Assembly (NCBI GenBank): GCA_030052745.1
Contig: JANBVO010000052.1
Coordinates: forward strand, 124,001-188,000
DNA length: 64,000 nucleotides
Direction of reading: 5' to 3'
Origin: Pleurostoma richardsiae
Lineage: Eukaryota; Ascomycota; Sordariomycetes; Calosphaeriales; Pleurostomataceae
Position 1 is the stretch's first letter; each line of letters starts with the position of its first letter. A model generated the notes under the pieces. That model made no database searches. It was not told the origin of the DNA and was given only the letters and a program-made list of their open reading frames with translations. A program made the translations under genes and the position numbers. Below, in pieces: positions 37,618-47,555 of the stretch.

Positions 37618-40461
37618 TTAGGGAGCTCTCATCCATGTAGTATCGGCAGCCGGACCCCCGACCCAGAGATAAAAGTCGTCCTCCCGCGCCCACGCAAGGG
37701 CTCCCCGATCGAGTAGCTCCTTCGCCTCCTCGAATTTCCTTCCTCGCACAAGTCGGAGGGCCTTTTCCGCGACGTTGAGCAGCCTCGGCGGGTCTGGGAC
37801 TGCAAAAGCGTCCTCGAGCTCGTCGGCCAGCTGCGGGGATGACTCGTCCCTTTCGACGACGAGGCCGTCAAAGTTCGAGCTTGCCCGGTCACTATCGCCC
37901 TCACCGCCGCGGCGCCGCAGCAAGTCGGCGAGGTCGATGATGACCCAGAGGAGCGCGCGGGTGTACTCGTCGCGGCCGGTCGTGATGACGAGATCCTGTA
38001 GTAAGTCGATCGCCTGATCTAGCTCGCCGCCATCGGCGAGGAGGAGCGCCTTGAGATGCTGCACCTGGCAGTGCCGACCGGGGAGCGCTGGAACGTTCCC
38101 GTCCCTCTCAATCTTTGACAGCTGTTCACGGGCATCTGTGGTCCTCCCAAAGTCCCGGAATGCGATGAGGAGCTCGATGGCTACATCCAGAGATAGGAAG
38201 TGGCTGAGTGGCCACTTGAGGAGGCGAGAGCTCAGGGCCTGCTGGAGGTTCATGATGCACTCCTCGACTGGCCCGGACTTGCGCTGAATGCTGCCGATGG
38301 GCACCTGGAACATTGTCGCCATGTTGTCGTCATTGCCATACTTCTCCCTCCTCTTGCTAAAGACCGAGTCAAGCAAGTCCAGCGCCATCTCCAACTCTCC
38401 GACTTCGATAAGTGGGAGGGCGTACCATAGCTTTGACGCTTGGTACATGAAGCTATCGGGGCCGGACGTCTTCAGCAGGCCAGTCGAGGAGGTCCTCTGA
38501 GTGGCGAGGGAGGAGGAAAAGTCGGTCATGTAGTATTCGGCCTGGCCCTTGTAGAGCATGGTCCTGAAGTACTCTGGATCTCGTGTTCCGATGACATCGC
38601 GCTCAATCTCGACGACCTCACTGTAGACGGAATGTGCCTCCCTGAGCCGGCCGTTGTGCATGTATGAGAAGGCCACATCGGCACGGGCTCTCAGGGCAAG
38701 GGGATGGTGGGATCCCAGCAGTGCTACCAGCCCCTGGGCTACCTGCTCGCGGAGCGTTATTGTCGCCTCGACGTCGGCAATAGTGACGTAGTAATACCCC
38801 AGTCTCATTAACGGCAGCCACTCTAGAACGGTATCTAGTTCTGCGGAGTCATGATACTCCCGGCTCGCAGACTTATATGGAGCGCTGAAGTAGTCGCCCA
38901 GACTAACATGTCTTCGTTTGTCCTCTGGGAGGCTTGAGTACCACATTTCTAGGGCAGAATGAGCAGAAATGACTTCGGAGAAGTCCGATGATCCCTTCAG
39001 AGTAGTCTCACCCCAGAATACGAAATTCAAGGAGTGTAGGAATTCTTCTAACCGGTCAAGTAACACCATATTTGGCGAGGGAACGGCCGTGATGTGTACG
39101 AACCAGAACCTCGCTGAGTAAGAGTATGACAATCCGTTTTCTGGGTCGTTATCTGGGTCATCGTAGTAGAAAGAAGCGGTATATTTATGTCCGTAATTCG
39201 ACCTGAGAAGGTGCCCGATCCTCTCGAGTGAAGAGTACGTCTTTGCTAGGAGTGTCTCTAGGCACTGCAGCGCGAGGCATGCATCTGATTCTGTCGAGGT
39301 CACGAAGACTGTCATCTCCGGATCCTCAGTGATTGGGAGGCGGCGTTCATCGAGGAGAAATTCGCGGACAGATGAGTGCGTAAAGCTCACTTTGCCGCCG
39401 ATCAATATTGCGAGAGGCTTACACAGGCGCGTGATGATCTCTTCGTGTGCGTCTGCGCGTATCTGGAGGGCCGCGGCAATCTCTTTGGCACTCAGGGTCT
39501 GACGCGCTCCGCAAAGCATCACCAGGATCTGCCGGCGTTTTTGCAGTGCGACATCGTCTGGATCAGCGTTTACTCTGAGTAGCCCGTCATACAACCTCCC
39601 AAGTTCACGCGGCGTCTTCTCAAGCCGTTTCAGAAAGTCCTTGCCGACGTGAGACTTCAGGTGGCTCACTACAATAGTGACCCACAGAAAGCTTCCCTCC
39701 GCCAACGAAGTAATCCTGTTGATGACTTTCTCTCTTTCTTCCGGGGAAAGAATAACCTGCTGGATCTCAGCAGACACGAAGCTCGCAATAGGAGCAGCCA
39801 TCATGCCCTCGGTCAACGCAATCTGCACAGTTGAGTCCAGCTGCTTTTTCAGGGAAGGTTGTGGCTGCGAAAAGATGATGATCTTTCCCTTCGTGACATT
39901 AGGGAGCTCTACAAGAGCCTCGACGACCAAGCTGAGGTGACTTGCGTCGCATTCATCGAGGGCGTCAACAACCAGGAAATATTCGGGTTGGAGAATCAGC
40001 AGCTTCAATGCCAGGGGCCATAATCTCCCAAAAGAACAGGACTGCGGCCCTGTGATAAGGGACTCTCGACGCATCTGCTGGATATTCGGGATGATATCGG
40101 CGTATTGGTCTCCTGTCAACCTGAGCGGCCCACATAGTGCCTGTCCGAGGAGGGAAGCTGCCAAGTTGGATGGATTCGAGAACTGCGTATTAGACTGAAA
40201 CGCGTAGCTGAAGACCGCTCGCGTGGTCTGCGATTGCGAGCCGATAATGTTGCTTGCCAGAACAGACTTGCCGCATCCTGATTTACCGTGTACCCAGAGC
40301 AGCCCCGACGTCTCGGACTGGTGCCACGAACGAAAGGAGTCGTTGTCTCCGAACCAGCTGCATGAATCGCGGTGTATACACTCCGCAGAGATCGGGAGTG
40401 AGGTGGCAGCCGCCAGCCACTCCTTCAGTGGTTCCAGTGTCATGTCGGCGCGAGCTTGCAT
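37618..40461 (-). CDS. NACHT-TPR NLR-like receptor
   Basis: An intact frame of 947 codons starts at ATG 40461. The NACHT core begins with LLWVHGKSGCGKSVLAS (Walker A at 59-66). It continues with YFLVVDALDECDAS (Walker B, about 161-174), a KIIIFSQPQ sensor strand, and LAEGSFLWVTIVVSHLKS followed by PRELGRLYDGLL, both typical of fungal NACHTs. The SFTHSSVREFLL block ends the STAND module. Residues ~560-930 are TPR-like helices. Fungal STAND receptors oligomerise on ligand binding and launch incompatibility or defence. No N-terminal effector domain is in this exon. A candidate upstream exon (about 40620-40740, frame FAFEVSSFVADPNANRGADV, donor GTAAGT) may supply one. The kinase-like gene is convergent with it. 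Confidence 0.9.
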   Translation of the reverse strand: MQARADMTLEPLKEWLAAATSLPISAECIHRDSCSWFGDNDSFRSWHQSETSGLLWVHGKSGCGKSVLASNIIGSQSQTTRAVFSYAFQSNTQFSNPSNLAASLLGQALCGPLRLTGDQYADIIPNIQQMRRESLITGPQSCSFGRLWPLALKLLILQPEYFLVVDALDECDASHLSLVVEALVELPNVTKGKIIIFSQPQPSLKKQLDSTVQIALTEGMMAAPIASFVSAEIQQVILSPEEREKVINRITSLAEGSFLWVTIVVSHLKSHVGKDFLKRLEKTPRELGRLYDGLLRVNADPDDVALQKRRQILVMLCGARQTLSAKEIAAALQIRADAHEEIITRLCKPLAILIGGKVSFTHSSVREFLLDERRLPITEDPEMTVFVTSTESDACLALQCLETLLAKTYSSLERIGHLLRSNYGHKYTASFYYDDPDNDPENGLSYSYSARFWFVHITAVPSPNMVLLDRLEEFLHSLNFVFWGETTLKGSSDFSEVISAHSALEMWYSSLPEDKRRHVSLGDYFSAPYKSASREYHDSAELDTVLEWLPLMRLGYYYVTIADVEATITLREQVAQGLVALLGSHHPLALRARADVAFSYMHNGRLREAHSVYSEVVEIERDVIGTRDPEYFRTMLYKGQAEYYMTDFSSSLATQRTSSTGLLKTSGPDSFMYQASKLWYALPLIEVGELEMALDLLDSVFSKRREKYGNDDNMATMFQVPIGSIQRKSGPVEECIMNLQQALSSRLLKWPLSHFLSLDVAIELLIAFRDFGRTTDAREQLSKIERDGNVPALPGRHCQVQHLKALLLADGGELDQAIDLLQDLVITTGRDEYTRALLWVIIDLADLLRRRGGEGDSDRASSNFDGLVVERDESSPQLADELEDAFAVPDPPRLLNVAEKALRLVRGRKFEEAKELLDRGALAWAREDDFYLWVGGPAADTTWMRAP

Positions 40462-41276
40462 GTTAATACCAGTTCCATTACGATGGGGGTGGGTTGACGA
40501 TATGAACTTGACAAGCAGTGAGGGTAAGAGAAATCAACCAATGGGGCAGTGGAATGCAAAGTCTCCAGCCATTTGCATGCCATTCTCAGCACTCCTCAGG
40601 GACTGCAAGGGAGCGAACTTACCTCGGTCCAATCGCACCATCGAGATGAGCGCTTCCTTCGTTCCCAAGACATCTACATCGGCCCCTCTGTTAGCATTAG
40701 GATCGGCCACGAATGACGAAACCTCGAACGCGAATGGAATGGCAGCCGAAACGAGGCGGAAGAAGGCTTTGAAGAGGCAGGGAAGACGGAGGCTTTGCTA
40801 TCTGCGGGGTCTGAGCCCTAGTACTGTCGAGGCTCGGTTATATAGGCGCCACCTGATTTGCTGCAGCCATTGTTCTCCCATTGGATATCGCAGTTCAACG
40901 GTGACTCGCCGGAACTTGTGCGCTGTAACGACGACGTGAGCTCGTTGAGGGTTTGTCACGGTGAAGCCAATGGGATTGAATAAAAGCCAGTAGATAAGCC
41001 CTTGCCAGCGTGGCTGCCTGTGACAGGGGAAGGCGTGAACATCTGCCAATCCTCAACAGTCTCACTCTGCTGCCACTACCCCGCAGGTCCATTGGTTGTG
41101 GTATTGCGGCCGATGCAAGGCTGCCTTGCAACCCCGCGCTACATCCCACCGGCCCGTAGTTTCCGCAAGACAACATTACAAGTCAGATCTCGTCACTCTA
41201 CCTTGGAAGCCATTATCATCGGTGCTCCTGACTGGCACACGTCGAGATTCCCCATTCCCGCAGAACAACCTTGGCA
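40462..41276. other. Divergent promoter region, 0.8 kb, possible NLR 5' exon
   Basis: Between the NLR (minus) and the DUF7770-like gene (plus). The minus strand at about 40620-40740 is open and ends in CGAG followed by GTAAGT, as an N-terminal exon of the NLR would, but its start codon and acceptor pairing are not resolved. Confidence 0.35.
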
Positions 41277-41984
41277 ATGCAGCCGTCTCGAGATCCACAC
41301 CGTCAGCACGTTTATCGTGTCGCCGAGTTGCTGGCCCTTGGGCATTCATTCGCACCAGGTATATTCTTCGGTCTGGATAGAGACCCTACACGGATGAGAA
41401 ACACGAGGGTCATTGGCTCTTACGTCGCCGTATTGCCTCCAGAGGACACCCCTTCGGAGCCGAATCGCTGGATCGTGGTGCTCAGAACCGGCGAACAAAC
41501 GACAGTCACCATTGAATCAAAACAAGCCGATCCATTGGGTGATACAATGGTGTGCTGTTCTGACGGACCTCGTGTGCTCGAGACTGGAGAGTTACAGGGT
41601 TGCGCAAGGAGCTGGGCTCTTGAAGTGCGAAGCGAGAGTACTGTGGGGGAATGGTTAGACCAGCTCGTGCGGACTGGAGCGACGAGATACAGACTTGTCC
41701 GGGGGCTCGGTGAGTTTTCCATGTAGCGTAACAGTACCAAGCTAATCCCTTCCGTAGGGTCCTTATGGTGGCTGGATTGTGTCCTACGCGAGCTGTATGG
41801 CTTCTTTAGGCAACATCGCGAGGTGAACGATATGAAGACCTGGATTAGAATGGTCTGGAGTAAGAACGGAGTGGCGATTTCTGACATGATGCGGACACTT
41901 GAGAAAGGAGCATGGCTGGAGATGGAAAACTACCAAGAAGGTGCTCCTTGGCGACTATGCGGCCCATGCACTGGTCAGACTTGA
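41277..41984 (+). CDS. DUF7770-like fungal protein, two exons
   Basis: Exons 41277-41709 and 41758-41984 (48-nt intron GTGAGT..GCTAATC..TAG) join in frame to 219 residues. Blocks RVIGSYVAVLPPED, NRWIVVLRTGEQTTVTIES, a degenerate central strand region, STVGEWLDQLVRTGATRYRL and, after the intron, GSLWWLDCVLRELYGFFRQ follow the order I associate with the DUF7770 family. That family is small, intracellular and restricted to fungi, and its function is unknown. The assignment is from memory of the motif order and should be treated as likely, not certain. Without the intron the frame stops after LGEFSM, which explains why the second half is easily missed. Confidence 0.65.
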
Positions 41985-42673
41985 AGGAGTGGCCGAATGT
42001 TGACGAAACCGAGTCCGGTGGCACCACCACATTGCAGAGCTATATAATTCTTACTGCCAGGTTTTGATCTTGCCGAATGTCAAGGCGGAGACCGCATGCA
42101 GGTTGCAAGTGACGGCATTTTGCTTCGAATTATTTCGTCAGCCGGGTTCGGCTCTTGGGACGCACGGGCCATAACGGCCATCAGACCGTTGTGGCCGTGC
42201 ACGATTGATACAGTACACGTTTTTGAGCAAGCTACAAGTTCTCCGTGCAGGAGACGCGCGTTACACGAGACGCGCTGTACGAGACGCGAAGGAAGAAACA
42301 GAACTCGCGCGCAAGAAGAGTCCACATCAACTTGCTCTCCCTCCACGAAGCAGATGCACGCTGAAAGTGGCCTAGCGTGCACCTGGTTGCGTAGCTCCTA
42401 GGAGGGTTCACCTTCAGACGCGTCTGAAACAGGCAAAGCCGGCATCTAGATGCGCAACCAGATGCGCCTGACACTCAGTATATAATCTTGGCTCCGTTTT
42501 CCAGCTGTCTTCACCCAGACGCTGTTTTTTGTCCCTCATAGTTGTCACCAAGACAAGGTGATTCCTGCTGCCCAGCATGGCGAGTTATCTCTGAGCCTTT
42601 GCTGCGCCGCCGTTTCTCGTTGCCCTGACAAGCGGGCGGTTCTGCACTCAGACGCCTGATCTCTAGAGAACTA
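41985..42673. other. Intergenic, 0.7 kb
   Basis: No gene is supported. Short direct repeats of GAGACGCG occur at 42250-42290, and a GATGCGC pair lies near 42450. Confidence 0.4.
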
Positions 42674-43621
42674 ATGACGCTGGCCTCTGCATCAATTACC
42701 TTGACATCCTGTCCGCCTCTCTGCTCGAGGACCACTTTCTCAGAAAATCAAGATAGACAGAGCCTGGGTCCTTCTCCTGAGATGCCTCAAAATCCAAATC
42801 TGTCGAAAGCCCCGGTATCGACCTCACTTAGCACAACAGCTTCGGCAAAATGCGTGACTGAACCCTCCGGGATTCACGATGGTCTCGACCATACACACAC
42901 AGACAGCTCTCTCGGACCTGGAATCCCTTCCACACCCTTACCGAGCTCCCCATCTCGAGTTCCGGAGCTCGCAAAATCCGTCACGAAAATTTCTGATGGT
43001 TCTTGGGACACGTGCAGTGGGACTCCTATCCAGAAGACACAAGATGATACTAAGTCAGATGACGAATCGGATACTGAAAGCTTCGTCTTCTGGCAGTCCG
43101 ACTCGGTACTCGCTTCTTGGGCAAGATATTCTGGTTTTTTCCGCTGCCTTGCATGGGTTCTCAGTTCACGTCCCGTGTTAGGCGAGAGCATTCGTCCGAC
43201 AAATGCAACGAACGACGGCATGGAGGAAGGTAACGGAATTCTCGATATGGACATACGACCTCTACAGGGATCGGCGCGCCCAGTGCCCGACTTTGAGAAC
43301 AACAATCCAGACGTCATCTATCCGCCACAGTCAATGGCGGGAGGAGTCGCACCGTCTCCGCGAGCAGACGCTGCGGTCAGCAAGGACCACAAGATGGATC
43401 CACATCTCCAGTTCACCAAGAATCTACAGCAGATCAACAAGGAACTTCGCCATGCGGAGGCTCGTTACAGGCAAATCATTGTGGAAGCTTGCAGACACGC
43501 GGATCGTTTGATTGAGCTTCAAGAAAGCCTCGCCGACCAGCTGTCGATGCTGCAGGAACATCTAGGGAAGATAGTAGAGCTGGAATCCGTGCTGCTGAAG
43601 CTTAGGAACTCGTTAAGCTGA
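42674..43621 (+). CDS. Orphan protein with C-terminal coiled coil, 315 aa
   Basis: An intact frame starts at ATG 42674. The first ~130 residues are Ser/Thr/Pro-rich and probably disordered. A short acidic stretch (KSDDESDTESF) precedes a hydrophobic segment (SWARYSGFFRCLAWVLS) of about 17 residues that could be a buried or amphipathic helix. The last ~80 residues form a predicted coiled coil: QFTKNLQQINKELRHAEARY, then DRLIELQESLADQLSMLQEH and LGKIVELESVLLKLRNSLS. No known domain is recognised. The sequence is coherent in one frame with C/G-ending codons in the coil, which supports a real gene. The disordered half could include an unrecognised intron. Confidence 0.5.
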   Translation: MTLASASITLTSCPPLCSRTTFSENQDRQSLGPSPEMPQNPNLSKAPVSTSLSTTASAKCVTEPSGIHDGLDHTHTDSSLGPGIPSTPLPSSPSRVPELAKSVTKISDGSWDTCSGTPIQKTQDDTKSDDESDTESFVFWQSDSVLASWARYSGFFRCLAWVLSSRPVLGESIRPTNATNDGMEEGNGILDMDIRPLQGSARPVPDFENNNPDVIYPPQSMAGGVAPSPRADAAVSKDHKMDPHLQFTKNLQQINKELRHAEARYRQIIVEACRHADRLIELQESLADQLSMLQEHLGKIVELESVLLKLRNSLS

Positions 43622-45409
43622 ACCTGGAGATGGAAGCTTCATGTAGACCGGAGAGCTGGCCTGTGGTGACGAACACACTCTTCTCTATACGTAATTCAAG
43701 TATTCACAGCATGTTCTCGATGTACTACGATCAGCCAATTCGGCCATGCATATATGCACCCCAAGTCACTGTGTCCCAGTTTAGGTGCCTGTGCCACAAT
43801 CTAAAGTGCCCCAACAGTCGTGGCTACACCTGTGAAGCCTCGAAGTGGTTGTCTGAAGTTCAGTGTGCGCTCCAAATGCTAGCAAGACCGACGCCGTCCG
43901 TGTAATCGACGACGTCCATGCATCGACAGCGAAGAGGACACTGCTACGGAATCCCGCCACAGGATCCTTCGTGTTACCGCAGCTCTCGGCGGTCATGATG
44001 GCGTAGGAAAAGACTATCCAGGTCTTGCTAGGGTTGACTTGAGCCAGGTGGCTGCAATCTCTACGCTGACGGGCACCTTGATGTACCTCGAGCGTTTAGG
44101 GCTCCGAACCTGGACATCGCAAAGAAGTAAGATTCTAGGATGAATGGAGAGAGGTGGGATATGGGTGAGCCTGTCGCAAGCCGTAAGAAGGGGAAGCCCA
44201 GTGATTCCGTTCCTCCTCGACACCACCAGAGATGATGTTCCGCTGTGCTGCTTTCTCTGAATACAGATCACTGCCTGCCCTCTTTTTCGATCAAGGATGA
44301 TTGGCCTCCAACACCCGCGGCCAGTTTCACCACTGCACAGGCGAGCCGAGGAGCAGACTCGCACTCTCTTATTCAACGACCTCGTCTGCAGCCCGTGTCT
44401 GCTTGACGGTGCTAACTCAGGAGCGCATCGGTCTCAATGCTCTTTTTTTGCCCCCCAGCCGATGGCTGTGGATGCCAGAGCCATTGGTCGTGGGTTTGCA
44501 CGGCCACAAGGGGTTGTCTATATCCGCACTCCATCTTCTCGGTCAAGATCACCCTCACTGTTCTCGTCCAAGCCGACAGCATCCAAATCAGTCATCCCGA
44601 ACTCGGCCTGCGATTTCCTCGGCAAAACTTTATCGCCTTTATAAGTATGCATTTAGGCGGTATGTTATGGGCGAAGCCGAGGAAGTGCTGGATGTAGTAG
44701 TGAGGAAAGCAGATGAATCCTTGGAGAAGTATACAGTACATTATCGCGGCTCCGACATCGAACTTCGGTAGGCATCCCACTTTCCGCGCTCTCGGATTAA
44801 CAACTCCTATCAACAACCAAACAGTAGTTTTAGTATCTGCATCAGCAACTATTCTCACATCATCAAACCTGTTTAGGACTTGGGGCCACAAGCTACGTCA
44901 CCGCAACCGACAACAAGAAAAATGGGGAGTACTGTTGTGAGATCGATGAATATGCTTAAGATGAAGGAGACGAGGAACGACGAGTCGGCAGAGGTGTGAA
45001 ATATGATGTCCGAGATAAAACACGGTGTTGATCAGATGAGGCCCTTGAAGAGAATTCGTCCGACGACGGCATTGCCACTGCGGGGTAGACAGCCGCCGAA
45101 TAAGAGGTAAGGCCCCTTTCGGTGAATCGTGCACGGATCACAAGTGTCCTCAGACACTTGTGGCCCGTGCGCCCTCAGCCGTCTATGGCTGTTGGCTTGA
45201 GTCGATCCACCACAGTAATGCCGTCCATCCTGCGAATCGGGCATGCTCTCGCTCGCTTGCCTTGAGGCTGCGCCTCCGTGCAGGCTGCGCCTTGGAGCAC
45301 GCGACGTTCTTCAACGTTGAATTGGAAGGGACGCCTGCTATCCTGAATCACTACTTCAACGACAACTTGACGAAATGGTACGTATGCTCCGTGCTTCCCA
45401 AGTTTTTAG
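43622..45409. other. Gene-poor stretch, 1.8 kb
   Basis: Several short frames exist on both strands, but none has family features, clear introns or coherent composition. Repeat C copy 2 lies at 45115-45240. Confidence 0.45.
45115..45240 (-). repeat. Dispersed repeat C, copy 2
   Basis: Inverted relative to the copy at 37310-37435, about 85 percent similar by eye with small indels. Together the copies flank 7.7 kb containing the NLR, the DUF7770-like gene and the coiled-coil gene. Confidence 0.75.
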
Positions 45410-46679
45410 CTAGGATTTATCATAACGTCTGGAGCGCAGCCTCGGTAGACTACTCAGCCATCTATCTCGTACCAAGTTCTTGAGTTCTTGGTATAGTGCT
45501 GGACGTTTTGTAGATCGGGATGGACTTGGAGACAAAGACGGGGTCCTACTTCCTGGCCGGCCCTTTGCTTCCGCCGCGAAGTGCCGATCCAACGCCTTGT
45601 CAAGTTTTTCACAAAGTATCTCTGAAGTAATCTCCAGCGAGGGATTTTGAAGGCCCTGAATATCTCCAACCTTGCTCTCACAGATAAAGTCTGTTAAAGA
45701 GAGCCGCAAAACGCGGTCGGGAACTGCTAGTCCGTTTTCGTTTCGAAACTCCTGTTTTATGATCAGATGAGATTGCGAACAGACAACAGGCATACCTACC
45801 TGATCTTCAATCACCTGCACGGCCTTTGTTCGATGATTCGCAGTGTCAAGCTCGCTTCGCCATACAGAAAATAATGCCTTTCCATACTTGGACTGCCTGC
45901 GACTGACGTGTTCATAAATGTCATTGAGGCATACACCAACGACAGTTCGGACACCGCCTCGTGAATATTCAATGTACCGTCTAGCCTTCCGCTGTAAATC
46001 CGACAGTGGCTGGGACCAAGCCACTTCTATTACCAAAGCCGGGTATTTTGGTGCTTGATATCTGAAAGAAACGTCGGGCTGGTACTTGCTCCTAACATGA
46101 TGAAATCTTACTTCTCCACTCCCAGACGGGTCAATATCCTCAGCAGTCTTGCGGGTTACTTCTGAGCACGGTATACTCCCTTCCATTACTGCTGTAAGCC
46201 AGTCTGTTATCATTCTGTTGATCATCATTGCCAGGTTATCATGACAGACTGAAGGCATGCAGATGATAATTTTCTTATCAGGGCCTGAATAGTCGAATCT
46301 ATCGAATCATTAGCTGTAAGCTTTTATCCTGTTCAAAAGCATCTTACCGAAGTTCATCATAGAAGAGGGTATGCAGGGTTTTATCCCCAAATTCTCTTAT
46401 GAAATTACTTAGTTCACTAAATTCAGTAGGAAGGAGTCTCCTTTCTTTCCGGAGCTCCCCACCCCGACGTTTATACTTCCTATCGTCCTGTTCGATCAAA
46501 GTAAGAGCAACTTTCGCTCGACGACTCATCAGGCGCCGTGCTCGGGCAATTTGTGCCTGAGTAGGAGCATGTCTCGGAGCCAGGCTGCTAGGAGCGGCTG
46601 GAGCTTCTTCAGGGCCTTGTGAATTGAGCTCTTGCTGAGACTGATCGAGAGCGTTGTGTTCGAGAGGTAGCCTGTTCAA
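45410..46679 (-). CDS. Uma2-like PD-(D/E)XK nuclease-fold protein (start unresolved)
   Basis: Two exons are readable: 46348-46679 and 45410-46298, with a 49-nt intron (GTAAGA..CAGCTAATG..TAG). They join as YDELR+FDYSGPDKKIIICM. The 5' exon stays open above 46679 with no ATG, so at least one more exon exists; an ATG at 46895 is a candidate. The core reads SKYQPDVSFRYQ, YPALVIEVAWSQPL, then RKARRYIEYSRGGVRTVVGV and KALFSVWRSE. P-D, E and the displaced Lys match the Uma2-type branch of PD-(D/E)XK nucleases. The C-tail is Ser/Pro/Arg-rich. The gene is visibly richer in A and T than its neighbours. Nuclease activity is inferred from the fold only. Confidence 0.7.
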
Positions 46680-47555
46680 CGTAGCCTTCGTGCGAGTATG
46701 ATCTGGTGAAGGTATGGCCGCCGGGTATTGGGTTGTTTGGTGCTACCACGTTGATCTTAGAATGTTAGCCTTGGAAAGATCTAGTGGCGATAGCGATAGA
46801 GTGGGTGGAGGTGACCCTTACGAAGTTGCTGCTAGTTTTGAAGGTATCAGGAATTGAGTGATATGATCCTCTCTACCTGAATTGTTTGATTGCATCTTTT
46901 ATGGGACAAAGATTTCCATTAGGTTAGGTGGTGAAAGAGACCTCACGATTCGGTGCTGTAGATATAGCGATCGGTTGAGATGAAGATCCTATGCACCTCG
47001 TAGCATCTACCTATCATTTATTAGTGCGAGGTGAAAGGGTGGATTTGGGATGCGGATCTGGAGACAGGGCGAGAAGAGGATGGATACGCGGAAGAAAACG
47101 ACCAGAAGAGAGCGGCAGAAGAGTTCATCTTATTAAGGTGGGCTAACCTGGTTCAAATTCCAAGATGCATTGCCACAGTTGTCCCGCATGCTACAACCAG
47201 TGAACTACGGGGTGGCCGCGAAAGTGTGAGACTGTTTACATGTCGGAGTATTGGTAGGCCATCCCCTAACCAATCGCCAAGCAGCGCGTTGACAAGGGCT
47301 AATCTATTGGCTGTGACTGAATCCGTCGCACCCGTGACAAACCCTCCAGGTCGTCGTTTCAGAGCTGATGCAGAAGTGATAGAGCATTCCAATAAGCTAA
47401 AAGAGACCGGAACGCCATCCACCTAGCCATCCTACCCACCGTCTGCCCACTAGTACAGCACAGAAGATGACGGGCACTGTCATCCGCGAGCGCAAACCTG
47501 CCTGATCGGATCGACGTTCACGCCTTCCAACAATCTAACCCAGCGCTGAATAGGA
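46680..47555. other. Intergenic, 0.9 kb, with a likely 5' exon
   Basis: AT-rich to about 47.0 kb. On the minus strand ATG 46895 opens a short frame (MQSNNSGREDHITQFLIPSK) ending at a GTAAGG donor near 46820. It may be the first exon of the Uma2-like gene, but the phase to the next exon does not fit simply. The rest shows nothing. Confidence 0.35.

Noticed and set aside
44301-44771. 156-codon plus frame
   Set aside because: Composition is not coherent, no motif or intron support, and overlapping frames of similar length exist.
47031-47426. 131-codon plus frame upstream of the DUF7924 gene
   Set aside because: No recognisable features; the opposite strand is equally open. Cannot be told from chance.
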